From: Cladorhizidae sp. MBARI D1340-BT2
Taxonomy: Eukaryota > Porifera > Demospongiae > Poecilosclerida > Cladorhizidae
Direction: 5' to 3'
Length of the DNA stretch: 64,000 bases
NCBI GenBank assembly: GCA_028752905.1
Contig: JAQNBH010000002.1
Location: 39,023,776-39,087,775 of the forward strand
In this document: positions 13,101 through 20,930 of the stretch, piece after piece
How positions within the stretch are numbered: position 1 is the stretch's first letter
Layout: every line of letters begins with the position of its first letter
Translations under genes and position numbers: made by a program
The notes under the pieces: model-generated
What the model was told of the DNA's origin: nothing
Database searches by the model: none
What the model saw: only the letters and a program-made list of their open reading frames with translations

Positions 13101-16100
13101 TATAGCACCAGCACTCATTACTATAGCACCAGCACTCATTACTATAGCACCAGCACTCATTACTATAGCACCAGCACTCATTACTATAGCACCAGCACTC
13201 ATTACTATAGCACCAGCACTCATTACTATAGCACCAGCACTCATTACTACAGCACCAGCACTCATTACTATAGCACCAGCACTCATTACTACAGCACCAG
13301 CACTCATTACTATAGCACCAGCACTCATTACTACAGCACCAGCACTCATTACTATAGCACCAGCACTCATTACTATAGCACCAGCACTCATTACTATAGC
13401 ACCAGCACTCATTACTACAGCACCAGCACTCATTACTATAGCACCAGCACCAGCACTCATTACTACAGCACCAGCACTCATTACTATAGCACCAGCACCA
13501 GCACTCATTACTACAGCACCAGCACTCATTACTATAGCACCAGCACTCATTGCTACAGCACCAGCACCAGCACTCATTACTACAGCACCAGCACTCATTA
13601 CTATAGCACCAGCACTCATTGCTACAGCACCAGCACTCATTGCTACAGCACCAGCACCCATGGCTGCAGGTGATGGTTTCATATGCTTACCCGGCCACGG
13701 GGGAAAGTGGGAGTTAGAAGACTCTTGCTGGGGGGTTAGGAGACCCCTTATGGGGGCAGGGTTTCCAACTCTTTGCCCATCATCACTTCAGTGTAGCAGA
13801 TGCAGTCATGCAGCTCACTGTGTTTTCTTTGCTGACTGCAGTGGTGGAGATGCAGTCATGCAGCTCACTGTGTTTTCTTGGCTGACTGCATTTCATGTGG
13901 CCACAGTTTTGGGTAATTTAGAGGGGGTATTGACACTGGGTGTGGTTACGGCTGTAGGGGGCAAATCCTAACAGGTGCAGATGTGGAATGTGGCTTAATA
14001 ACATCATGTGTGACTGTGCTGTGTGTGTCATGTGACTGTGACCTTAACATCATGTGTGACTGTGTGTGTGTGTGTGTGTGTCTTCCAGAGCTACCTCCCT
14101 CTGCCTCCACAGGCTGGTGAAGAACAGCCCAAATTGCAGTTCTCCATAGTGGAGTGCCTTCTGTTTGCCCTGCTCAAGTTCAGCATGCACGTGCCCGGCT
14201 TCCTCACCTCCCAAGACCAGCCCACAAGGTTGAAGGACCTGAGAGCAAGGTGAGGTGTCTGTCACTCACTGGCTGCTGCTAGGGAGGAGCTAGTTGTTGT
14301 AGTGCTCGAGGGAGTCTAGTTGTTGCAACTATTATGTGTTGCTGTTGTGTTGATGTTGAGTCATTGTTGCATGTGTTGTCATTGCTGTTGAGTCATTGTT
14401 GCATGTGTTGTCGTTGCTGTTCATTCATTGTTGCATGTGTTGTCGTTGCTGTTCATTCATTGTTGCATGTGTTGTCGTTGCTGTTCATTCATTGTTGCAT
14501 GTGTTGTTATTGCTATTGAGTCATTGTTGCATGTGCTGTCATTGCTGTTGAGTCATTGTTGCATGTGTTGTCATTGTTGTCATTGTTGTTGATTCATTGT
14601 TGCATGTGTTGTCATTGCTGTTGAGTCATTGTTGCATGTGTTGTCATTGCTGTTGAGTCATTGTTGCATGTGTTGTCATTGCTGTTGAATCATTGTTGCA
14701 TGTGTTGCTGTTGAGTCATTGTTGCATGTGTTGCTGTTGAGTCATTGTTGCATGTGTTGTCATTGTTGAGTCATTGTTGCATGTGATGTCATTGCTGTTG
14801 AGTCATTGTTGCATGTGTTGTCATTGCTGTTGAGTCATTGTTGCATGTGTTGTCATTGCTGTTGAGTCATTGTTGCATGTGCCTCATTGCTGTTGAGTCA
14901 TTGTTGCATGTGTTGTTGCTGTTGAGTCATTGTTGCATGTGTTGTCATTGCTGTTGACTCATTGTTGCATGTGTTGTTTCTGTTGGGTCATTGTTGCATG
15001 TGTTGCTGCTGTTGAGTCATTGTTGCATGTGTTGTCGTTGCTGTTGACTCATTGTTGCATGTGTTGCTGCTGTTGGGTCATTGTTGCATGTGTTGCTGCT
15101 GTTGAGTCATTGTTGCATGTGTTGTCATTGCTGTTGAGGCACTGTTGCATGTGTTGCTGTTGAATCAGTGTTGCATGTGTTGTCATTGCTGTTGAGGCAC
15201 TGTTGCATGTGTTGCTGTTGAATCAGTGTTGCATGTGTTGTCATTGCTGTTGAGGCACTGTTGCATGTGTTGCTGTTGAATCAGTGTTGCATGTGCTGTT
15301 GCTCTTGTGGATGTACTTGGTTAAAAAAATTGTCTGTGTGATTGATCTCTAGTGGTGGTCATTATTTGGAGACACTTGTACTCACTGCCCCTCCTATTGG
15401 CACGAGGATGACCTCACACACGCCCCCCTGTGCTCTCTATTAGCAATATACGTCGAGATATCACCTTGAACTCTGTCCTCTGTCTGTTATTAGGTTGCAG
15501 TATTTTGCCCGCGGCTCCCAAACGTACCACGTGCAACTCACGGCAGCTCTGAAGGGGGTTAGTACTGTTGAGATGAAAAAGGAGCAGGTATAATACTAGG
15601 ACACTGTAAAATGGTGTCCTGTACCACTAGGACACTATACTATGGTGTCCTGTATCACTACACTACGACACTGTACACTATGGTTTCCTGTATTACTAGG
15701 ATACTGTACACTATGGTCCTGTATTACTAGGATACTGTACACTATGGTGTCCTGTATCACTAGGACACTATATTACAGTGTCCTATACCACTAAGAATTG
15801 TATACTATGGTGTCCTGTACCACTAGGACACTGTACACTATGGTGTCCTGTTTCACTGGGCCACTATATTACAGTGTCCTATACCACTAAGAATTGTACA
15901 CTATGGTGTCCTGTACCACTAGGACACTGTACATATGGTGTCCTGTATCACTAGGACACTATATTACAGTGTCCTATACCACTAAGAATTGTACACTATG
16001 GTGTCCTGTATCACTAGGACACTGTACACTGGTGTCCTGTATCACTAGGACACTGTACACTGTTGTCGTATACCACTAGGACACTGTACACTATGGTGTC

Positions 16101-17916
16101 CTATATCACTAGGACATTGCATGCTATGTTGTCCAACATCACTAGGACACTCTGTAGTGTCCTATACAACTAGGACACACCGTCCTTATTATATCATATA
16201 TACTGCTACAGTGTTCGATACACTATTTCTATTGTTGCAATTATGTGAAGATTTGATTGAGGAGGAGTTCGTTCCTCAGTTCCTGTCCGAGTTAGTCACC
16301 CCTGAAGTGGACTTTATAACTGGTGCCTGGCCTCACTCCACAGGTGGTTGGTACCTGGCCTCACTCCACAGAGGCCTGATGCACATGTGTGCATCACCTG
16401 AGCACATGTGTGCATCACCTGAGCACATGTGTGCATCACCTGAGCACATGTGTGCATCAGTGATAATGCTTTGCCTCTCATAGTTGTCAAGGCACTGAAT
16501 TATAGGGAGAGTATATATAGTATAATGTGTGTGTAATGATGATGCAATATTGTCTTCTATATTTAGAACAGATAATGTGTGTGTAATGATGATGCAATAT
16601 TGTCTTCTATATTTAGAACAGACTGCGTGAAGCGGGTCTGAAGATGACGGCCAACATTAGCACAATGATTAAGGAATTCTTCCACAACCCACCATCACAT
16701 AAAGCCAACATCACCCTCTCATGGAACCCAAAGGTCGGGCCCTGAGGGAGTGGCCAGTAGCTATTGTGGTTGCTTACCTACCACCTATTAGCACTGCATG
16801 TGTGAGGTGTGTGTGTGTGTGTGCTCTCTTGGCTAGCTATAAGGTGTTATTCAACTTCACCTTATGTGGGTGTGGTTAAGTGCTTCTAGACGGCAACTGT
16901 TTGGCACTTAGACTAGCCTTGATGTCTGGCACAGACTAGCCTTGATGTCTGGCACGTAGACTAGCCTTGATGTCTGGCACGTAGACTAGCCTTGATGTCT
17001 GGCACAGACTAGCCTTGATGTCTGGCACTAATCTGTTTCTTGGTTACAGGAGTTGTTGGTAAGGATCATCACCCAGGCTAGCTTACGTGCTACACTATAA
17101 GCAGAATAAAGGCATGTCCACACTGCACAAATCATTGCGCAGTGACCTGGTCCACTCCATACAGGAGGTGGGGAGTCGAAACATTGCAATGAAGTAACTG
17201 GAACAGTGGTATATACCAGCTCCAGCTCTATGGTACCAGCTCTATGGCACCCTCCAAATGTAATTGTCTTGCATGATTAGAGCAAGGATGTGATGTCTTC
17301 TTCAAAGCAAACCTCTTGACTTGTCAGGAATGTAAGGAGACAAGATCGTACCCATGTAGACTACAACCTGTTAGAGACCCTTTCCCATTTGAGATCATAT
17401 TCAGCAATATAGTAGCGGTGCCAAAATGGTAAAGGGTTATGAATTGGTTGTGGTCTCCGTGGGTACGGTCTTGTTTCCTGCTTTGCTTGTGTGACCCTCA
17501 AAAAGTATCCACGTGCCACTGTGTCCCTCTGTCCCCACGTGCCACTGTGTCCCCCTGTTCCCATGTACCACTGTGTCCCCCTGCCCTGACGCACCACTGT
17601 GTCCCCCTGTGCTAGGGCTATGAAGTGCTACCTCTCAATGTTGTTGTTGCAGAAGGTTGACGACATGAGGTCCCTCTTTGTGCCCCAGCGTAAGCGAGCC
17701 AGCACTGAGCTGCAGGAACCAGCTAAGAGACAACACTCCCCCATCCACTTTGACACATCTACTGCCACGAAGAAGGATTTCATTACCATCTACTCCCCTC
17801 CGAAGGACCGGTTTAGTAAAAACCTTGGCATGGGCGGAGCCAGTTTTGACGAGTTTATGGGGAGTGGCAAGCGAGGGAGAGGAGGTGGAGCTCGTGGGAG
17901 GAAGGGTGTGTGGTGA
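1036..17916 (+). CDS. API5: Apoptosis inhibitor 5 (API5 / AAC-11), 12-exon gene
   Basis: API5 is a nuclear anti-apoptotic scaffold of HEAT/ARM-like helical repeats that binds partners such as Acinus. I assembled it from 12 exons with GT..AG boundaries: 1036-1110, 2524-2685, 4193-4298, 4599-4822, 5294-5434, 6207-6272, 6395-6480, 8774-8870, 14089-14249, 15494-15587, 16617-16733 and 17653-17916. Together they give 1593 bp, 530 residues plus stop, against about 524 in human. Seen directly: the start block EALYKNYGVLAD, helical repeats through about residue 400, the diagnostic block PKLQFSIVECLLFALL, the ITLSWNPK block, a basic nuclear-localisation stretch (RKRAS...AKRQ) and a Gly/Arg-rich tail (GKRGRGGGARGRKG). 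All reading phases agree across exons and no stop interrupts the frame. Introns are expanded by minisatellites. Family assignment is by recognition and was not database-checked. Confidence 0.93.
1234..1284. repeat. 17-bp tandem triplicate in API5 intron 1
   Basis: Three copies of tagttcagctgttgaga in a row. The rest of intron 1 (1111-2523) is mostly single-copy. Confidence 0.85.
1500..1622. repeat. About 30-bp minisatellite in API5 intron 1
   Basis: Four imperfect copies built around gtgtgggtgtggtctccatt. The short open frame over it (1404-1637) is repeat-driven. Confidence 0.8.
1623..2523. other. Remainder of API5 intron 1
   Basis: Mostly single-copy intron sequence with no recognisable gene. 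It contains small duplicates such as a 'ccaaggggtcaaggc' motif at about 2369 and 2400. The acceptor is ttgctgttgtag at 2523. Confidence 0.6.
2524..2685 (+). CDS. API5: API5 exon 2 (residues 26-79)
   Basis: In-frame 162 bp coding for the first helical repeat block, including FITKFFRYFPSLHDAAMDAI, the counterpart of the QFIPKFFKHFPEL region of API5. Flanked by tag and gtgagt splice signals, phase 0 on both sides. Confidence 0.92.
2722..4085. repeat. 31-bp minisatellite in API5 intron 2
   Basis: About 44 copies of a 31-bp unit (ggcccactctgatagagcac followed by tggttgatata), starting about 37 bp after the exon 2 donor. Variants alternate agcac/aacac and ggccc/ggcac. Because 31 is not a multiple of 3, three overlapping antisense open frames of 386-472 codons appear; all are artefacts with a 31-residue periodicity. 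Confidence 0.97.
4193..4298 (+). CDS. API5: API5 exon 3 (residues 80-114)
   Basis: Starts after gttgctatag with VRRLAIKSLTDICKGG, matching the VSIRRQAIKELPQ region of API5, and ends LAQLLPL with one extra base before donor gttagt. The split codon is completed by the next exon (g + ag = Glu). Confidence 0.9.
4319..4445. repeat. About 38-bp minisatellite in API5 intron 3
   Basis: Three to four copies around gctagctagtctggcccctc and ctccctcacct, starting about 20 bp after the exon 3 donor. Confidence 0.8.
4599..4822 (+). CDS. API5: API5 exon 4 (residues 115-189)
   Basis: 224 bp coding from EDEADLALVKSSLAVVLL through DENVRDKAIKYVC to LLQLIKK. The VRDKAIKYV segment corresponds to the VRERAIKFL repeat of API5. 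Acceptor atctgtag; donor gttaat in phase 0. Confidence 0.92.
4823..5237. repeat. Minisatellite beginning exactly at the exon 4 donor
   Basis: Tandem units of about 38-50 bp around aatgctgtgttgttaagagg and cactctcttgttaatt. The first unit starts with the intron's own 5' splice sequence, so each later unit carries a donor-like gttaat. A larger block of about 119 bp is itself repeated. Confidence 0.85.
5294..5434 (+). CDS. API5: API5 exon 5 (residues 190-236)
   Basis: 141 bp coding VLVDVTGEEFEMLLDVVSKL and LVALISQQADLSAPFK, the counterparts of VLEDVTGEEFVLFMKIL and LVELVAEQADL in API5. Phase 0 at both ends; donor gtggca is weak. Confidence 0.92.
5435..5810. repeat. 30-bp minisatellite beginning exactly at the exon 5 donor
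   Basis: About 12 copies of a 30-bp unit (actagctggcatgatggctg plus ctctccacac). The donor gtggcatgatgg lies inside the first, variant unit. A 30-bp period is a multiple of 3, so both strands stay open for about 140 codons; these are not genes. Confidence 0.95.
5811..6206. other. 3' part of API5 intron 5
   Basis: Single-copy intron. A stretch at about 6045-6075 (tatcaagagagcacacagag) is nearly repeated at about 62728-62756, so it is part of a dispersed repeat. Acceptor ctctctgtag. Confidence 0.6.
6207..6272 (+). CDS. API5: API5 exon 6 (residues 237-258)
   Basis: Short 66-bp exon, ADDSEAVDKFTTCYRQALKY plus CL, aligning with the VDRLLQCTRQAVPLF region of API5. Donor gtgagt, phase 0. A decayed copy of its 3' half follows in the intron (about 6291-6345). 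Confidence 0.88.
6273..6394. repeat. API5 intron 6: decayed copy of exon 6 end and GT-rich repeat
   Basis: After the donor, the sequence acctgtcacaggcaggcact caagc resembles the end of exon 6 (acctgctacagacaggcact caag) and is followed by another gtgagtgtg. Two copies of tgtgtggtgtgagtgtgtat follow. Confidence 0.7.
6395..6480 (+). CDS. API5: API5 exon 7 (residues 259-286)
   Basis: 86 bp coding HGCSASEFSKYTCEKILPVM and DQVQEEHM, the counterpart of NVHSTRFVTYFCEQVLPNL. Acceptor tatgtgtag; ends with two bases (ag) of a split Arg codon completed by exon 8. Confidence 0.9.
6481..7556. repeat. About 55-bp minisatellite beginning exactly at the exon 7 donor
   Basis: About 20 copies of a 55-bp unit containing gttgctatacacaccaccac, catcaccagagtcctccaca and cctcaccttctt. 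The true donor gtgctatacac is the first unit's version of gttgctatacac. Shorter units lack one caccat block. Three long overlapping + frames result; none is a gene. Confidence 0.96.
7557..8773. other. 3' part of API5 intron 7
   Basis: Single-copy sequence with a G run at about 7941-7950 and a loose repeat at about 8475-8760 in which 'cactgagttacat' recurs with 'gtgtcacctgt'. No gene recognised. Acceptor ttttccctcag. Confidence 0.6.
8774..8870 (+). CDS. API5: API5 exon 8 (residues 287-319)
   Basis: 97 bp coding QELLQLLAGACLSPVKRDFA and TLCMQPVYDCLL, matching the LEVLKLLAEMSSFCGDMEKL region by position. Donor gtaagt, phase 0. The following intron (8871-14088) is the largest in the gene. Confidence 0.88.
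8900..9062. repeat. About 23-bp minisatellite in API5 intron 8
   Basis: Six to seven imperfect copies of ctcaatgttgggagcccctc with a short C-rich tail, beginning about 30 bp after the exon 8 donor. Confidence 0.85.
9109..13658. repeat. 4.5-kb array of a 21-bp minisatellite in API5 intron 8
   Basis: More than 210 copies of a 21-bp unit (tagcaccagcactcattact plus a), with two main variants (actata / actaca), rare accaac units, and a degraded 3' end where units become shorter (extra 'ccagca'). Because 21 is a multiple of 3 and no frame contains a stop, long open frames exist on both strands (1692 and 1563 codons) with a 7-residue period. The unit carries no splice or start signal of its own and lies wholly inside an intron. 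Confidence 0.98.
13659..14088. other. 3' part of API5 intron 8
   Basis: Contains a 54-bp-spaced duplication (gatgcagtcatgcagctcac tgtgttttctt at about 13798 and 13851) and a (GT)n tract at about 14060-14080 ending in the acceptor tgtcttccag. Confidence 0.7.
14089..14249 (+). CDS. API5: API5 exon 9 (residues 320-372)
   Basis: 161 bp carrying the most diagnostic API5 block: SYLPLPPQ, then PKLQFSIVECLLFALLKFSM, then VPGFLTSQDQPTRLKDLRA, equivalent to YMPLPPEE, EPKLQFSYVECLLYSFHQL and LPDFLT. Ends in a split Arg codon before gtgagg. Confidence 0.95.
14335..15300. repeat. About 32-bp minisatellite in API5 intron 9
   Basis: About 30 copies of gttgagtcattgttgcatgt plus gttgtcattgct, with many short units lacking the second part. 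The 3' end switches to a two-unit pattern (gttgaggcactgttgcatgt / gttgctgttgaatcagtg) repeated three times. Confidence 0.95.
15494..15587 (+). CDS. API5: API5 exon 10 (residues 373-404)
   Basis: 94 bp coding LQYFARGSQTYHVQLTAALK and GVSTVEMKKEQ, matching LQYFARGLQVYIRQLRLALQ of API5. Acceptor ctgttattag; donor gtataa, phase 0. Confidence 0.94.
15595..16175. repeat. About 33-bp minisatellite in API5 intron 10
   Basis: About 17 degenerate units of ctaggacactgtacactatg plus gtgtcctgtatca, starting about 7 bp after the exon 10 donor. One very similar unit also sits at about 9066-9110 in intron 8, immediately before the 21-bp array. Confidence 0.92.
16378..16458. repeat. 21-bp repeat, four copies, API5 intron 10
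   Basis: Four copies of gcacatgtgtgcatcacctg a. An upstream open stretch (about 16230-16310) reads LCEDLIEEEFVPQFLSELV but has no compatible splice frame and is not in other API5 proteins as I know them. Confidence 0.8.
16521..16620 (+). repeat. Perfect 50-bp duplication spanning the exon 11 splice acceptor
   Basis: Two consecutive 50-bp copies each end in ctatatttagaaca. The downstream acceptor (after 16616) joins in frame to exon 11. The upstream copy offers an identical acceptor after 16566; use of it would read Asn-Arg-stop (aac aga taa) at once. Confidence 0.9.
16617..16733 (+). CDS. API5: API5 exon 11 (residues 405-443)
   Basis: 117 bp coding NRLREAGLKMTANISTMIKE and FFHNPPSHKANITLSWNPK, equivalent to the ALKITNNINVLIKDLF and TVTLSWKP blocks of API5. 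Donor gtcggg is non-consensus after GT. Confidence 0.94.
16905..17033. repeat. 25-bp minisatellite in API5 intron 11 (inverse of 1-645)
   Basis: Five copies of actagccttgatgtctggca with or without a cgtag spacer. The reverse complement is the unit of the array at 1-645. Confidence 0.92.
17034..17652. other. 3' part of API5 intron 11
   Basis: Mostly single-copy. At 17512-17610 there are four imperfect copies of ccacgtgccactgtgtcccc ctgt. Acceptor ttgttgttgcag. Confidence 0.7.
17653..17916 (+). CDS. API5: API5 exon 12 (residues 444-530, stop)
   Basis: Terminal exon: KVDDMRSLFVPQRKRAS, a second basic cluster AKRQ, then ITIYSPPKDRFSKNLG (equivalent to ARQIYNPPSGKYSSNLG) and a Gly/Arg-rich C-terminus ending GRKGVW. 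The basic clusters fit the nuclear localisation signal known at the API5 C-terminus, and the RG-rich tail is also shared with vertebrate API5. Confidence 0.93.
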   Translation, partial: KVDDMRSLFVPQRKRASTELQEPAKRQHSPIHFDTSTATKKDFITIYSPPKDRFSKNLGMGGASFDEFMGSGKRGRGGGARGRKGVW

Positions 17917-17959
17917 GGTGCACAGCTGAGCACCACGTCTACTGCTATATTAGACACCA

Positions 17960-18605
17960 TATACTGTATAGTGCAAGGCACACTGTAAACTATTACACTC
18001 TGTACATATAATAATACACTAAACTATATACTATATATATACACTTATACTATATATATACACTATTATTATACTATATATTACACTTATTATACTATAT
18101 ACATATATATATACACTACTGCTATAAATATATAACTATACACTAAATTATTACACTTATACTATATATACAATTATATACATATATATACACTACTATA
18201 TAATAATACACTAAACTATTATATTATATATTACACTTATACTATATATATATACACTAAACTATTATACTATAATATATAACATACATATATATACACT
18301 ACTACTATATCTAAACTATTATACTATATATTACATTTATACTATATATACATATATATACACTATTATTATACTATATATTATACTATATATACACTAC
18401 TACTATATATATACAATACTACTACATATCTAAACTATTATACTATATATTACACCTATACTATATATATATATACACTACTACTAATCACTATTATACA
18501 CTTATTATACTATATATTATTATCTATACATATATAATAATACACCAAACTATTATACTATATATTACACTATTATTATACATATAATAATGATACACTA
18601 TAAAC
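17960..18605. repeat. AT-rich (tatatacacta)n microsatellite downstream of API5
   Basis: Degenerate runs of actatatatatacacta and attatactatatattacac over about 640 bp. It probably includes or follows the API5 3' UTR. No clear AATAAA signal is seen. Confidence 0.9.
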
Positions 18606-19428
18606 TCCACTAACTTCCTGATGGACCAGATGGACCAAAGAGGTGTAGCTTTGAAATTTCCCATATTCAAACATGAAGTGCATGCAGGAGTGGTTAGCAC
18701 TGGTCATGTACCCAGCCATAAACATCTCCTTCAGACCTTCTCTCGTACTGCTTGCCAGTCGTGCAATGAGCAAATATATCATACTTACAGTCAACATGCA
18801 CACTCCAATAGTATTTTGATCCCTCTTCCCATAATATCCCGCCCCATGGTAAAAATATTTCGGTGCCGGAGCATGAAATATTAGACGCCCGTTGCAATAA
18901 TTGGACTGCCACACTTGAACTTATGCTTCAGTTAGTCTGCAGGTCGTGGAGATGCAGTGGCTCAGGACACAATGGTGGGCATCATTGATGGCTAGTCTGC
19001 ATGTCATGCGAAATGCAGTGGCTCAGGACACAATGGTGGGCATCATTGATGGCTAGTGTGCAGGTCCTTCAACTGCTTCTGTGCTTCTTACACCTGGTAA
19101 TGGTGTTGCGTGCTTATTGAGCTGCAATGGGCCCCCAATCCCCTGAGTGATGCATCAATCATGCTCAAGTATTACATGTCTATATATTTGTAGATGGGCA
19201 CATTTTGTCTGATCATGTGTTTTTTACTTATTACTTTAATTAATTGGAGCTTCTCTCTCGGGAAGTCTGAATTCTCACTACTGGAAGGTCATTAGCATTT
19301 TTAATCCAGCACAGACCAGCAGAGGTATATAGGAGGAATCTGAGCCCCCACTAGGGGGTTAGATAGAAAACTAATCGCTATTCTTGAGTTTACAGTCGTG
19401 TATAACTACTGCCTTACTGTGTTATTAG
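18606..19428. other. Intergenic, small duplication, no gene recognised
   Basis: Overlapping short open frames on both strands (18576-18914) show no family I know. At about 18933-19065 a 66-70-bp segment (gatgcagtggctcaggacac, aatggtgggcatcattgatg) is present twice, with a third partial start. Confidence 0.5.
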
Positions 19429-19626
19429 GTTGCTCCCTGCAATGCACGACAGAAAATTAATAAAATAATTAATCTAATTGCCCTGAACTCCACCTACACC
19501 AGCAAAATCACCATGGCAACATCTTGGGATAGATTTCAATCGTCACTCTTTGGCAAACGTCTCGACACTTTAGACTACTTTACCAAGTTTGGATTTTCCA
19601 GAGCTCTTTCTTCAGAAAGTGCTTGA
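19429..19626 (+). CDS. Possible terminal exon, unknown protein
   Basis: After a plausible acceptor (gtgttattag) there are 65 open codons ending in tga, including ATSWDRFQSSLFGKRLDTLD. Amino-acid composition looks like globular protein and it is not part of a repeat. No upstream exon or family was recognised, and API5 does not need it. It could be chance. Confidence 0.2.
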   Translation, partial: VAPCNARQKINKIINLIALNSTYTSKITMATSWDRFQSSLFGKRLDTLDYFTKFGFSRALSSESA

Positions 19627-19682
19627 GATTGTTACATTGTGTAAGTAAGTGCTTGTGCTGATTCTTATCATTGTAACAAGAC

Positions 19683-20930
19683 AAGGAACTCGCCAGCAAA
19701 GCCAATGATCACAACACATCAGACAAGGAACTCACCAGCACTGATCAAGACAAGGAACTGACCAGCACTGATCAAGACAAGGAACTGACCAGCAGTGATC
19801 AAGACAAGGAACTCACCAGCAGTGATCAAGACAAGGAACTCACCAGCACTGATCAAGACAAGGAACTCACCAGCAGTTATCAAGACAAGGAACTCACCAG
19901 CAGTTATCAAGACAAGGAACTCACCAGCAGTGATCAAGACAAGGAACTCACCAGCAAAGCCAATGATCACAACACATCAGACAAGGAACTCACCAGCAGT
20001 TATCAAGACAAGGAACTCACCAGCAGTTATCAAGACAAGGGACTCACCAGCAGTGATCAAGACAAGGAACTCACCAGCAGTGATCAAGCGAAGGAACTCA
20101 CCAGCAGTGATCAAGACAAGGAACTCACCAGCAGTGATCAAGACAAGGAACTCACCAGCAGTTATCAAGACAAGGAACTCACCAGCAGTTATCAAGACAA
20201 GGAACTCACCAGCAGTGATCAAGACAAGGGACTCACCAGCAGTGATCAAGACAAGGAACTCACCAGCAGTGATCAAGCGAAGGAACTCACCAGCAGTGAT
20301 CAAGACAAGGAACTCACCAGCAGTGATCAAGACAAGGAACTCACCAGCAGAAGACAAGGAACTCACCAGCAGTTATCAAGACAAGGAACTCACCAGCACT
20401 GATCAAGACAAGGAACTCACCAGCAGTTATCAAGACAAGGAACTCACCAGCAGTGATCAAGACAAGGAACTCACCAGCAAAGCCAATGATCACAACACAT
20501 CAGACAAGGAACTCACCAGCAGTTATCAAGACAAGGAACTCACCAGCAGTTATCAAGACAAGGAACTCACCAGCAGTTATCAAGACAAGGAACTCACCAG
20601 CAGTGATCAAGACAAGGGACTCACCAGCACTGATCAAGACAAGGAACTCACCAGCAGTTATCAAGACAAGGAACTCACCAGCAGTTATCAAGACAAGGAA
20701 CTCACCAGCAGTTATCAAGACAAGGAACTCACCAGCACTGATCAAGACAAGGAACTCGCCAGCAGTGATCAAGCGAAGAAACTCACCAGCAGTGATCAAG
20801 CGAAGAAACTCACCAGCAGTTATCAAGACAAGGAACTCACCAGCAGTTATCAAGACAAGGAACTCACCAGCAGTTATCAAGACAAGGAACTCACCAGCAC
20901 TTATCACAACACATCAGACAAGGAACTCAT
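19683..20930. repeat. 27-bp minisatellite array
   Basis: About 46 copies of aaggaactcaccagcagtga tcaagac with variants (agttat, cactgat, gcgaag), punctuated three times by a longer unit containing aaagccaatgatcacaacac. The period is a multiple of 3, giving open frames of up to 400 codons on + and several on -. The DKELTSSDQD-like + frame has a stop just upstream and no start codon, so I treat it as non-coding. Confidence 0.93.

Noticed and set aside
8893..13971. 1692-codon + open frame and 1563-codon antisense frame
   Set aside because: Both are the 21-bp satellite read in a stop-free frame; they sit inside API5 intron 8 and have no independent start, domain or composition of a protein.
18576..18914. 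Minus-strand 112-codon frame as a gene
   Set aside because: Two overlapping frames are equally plausible, no family is recognised and no supporting splice or start context is seen.
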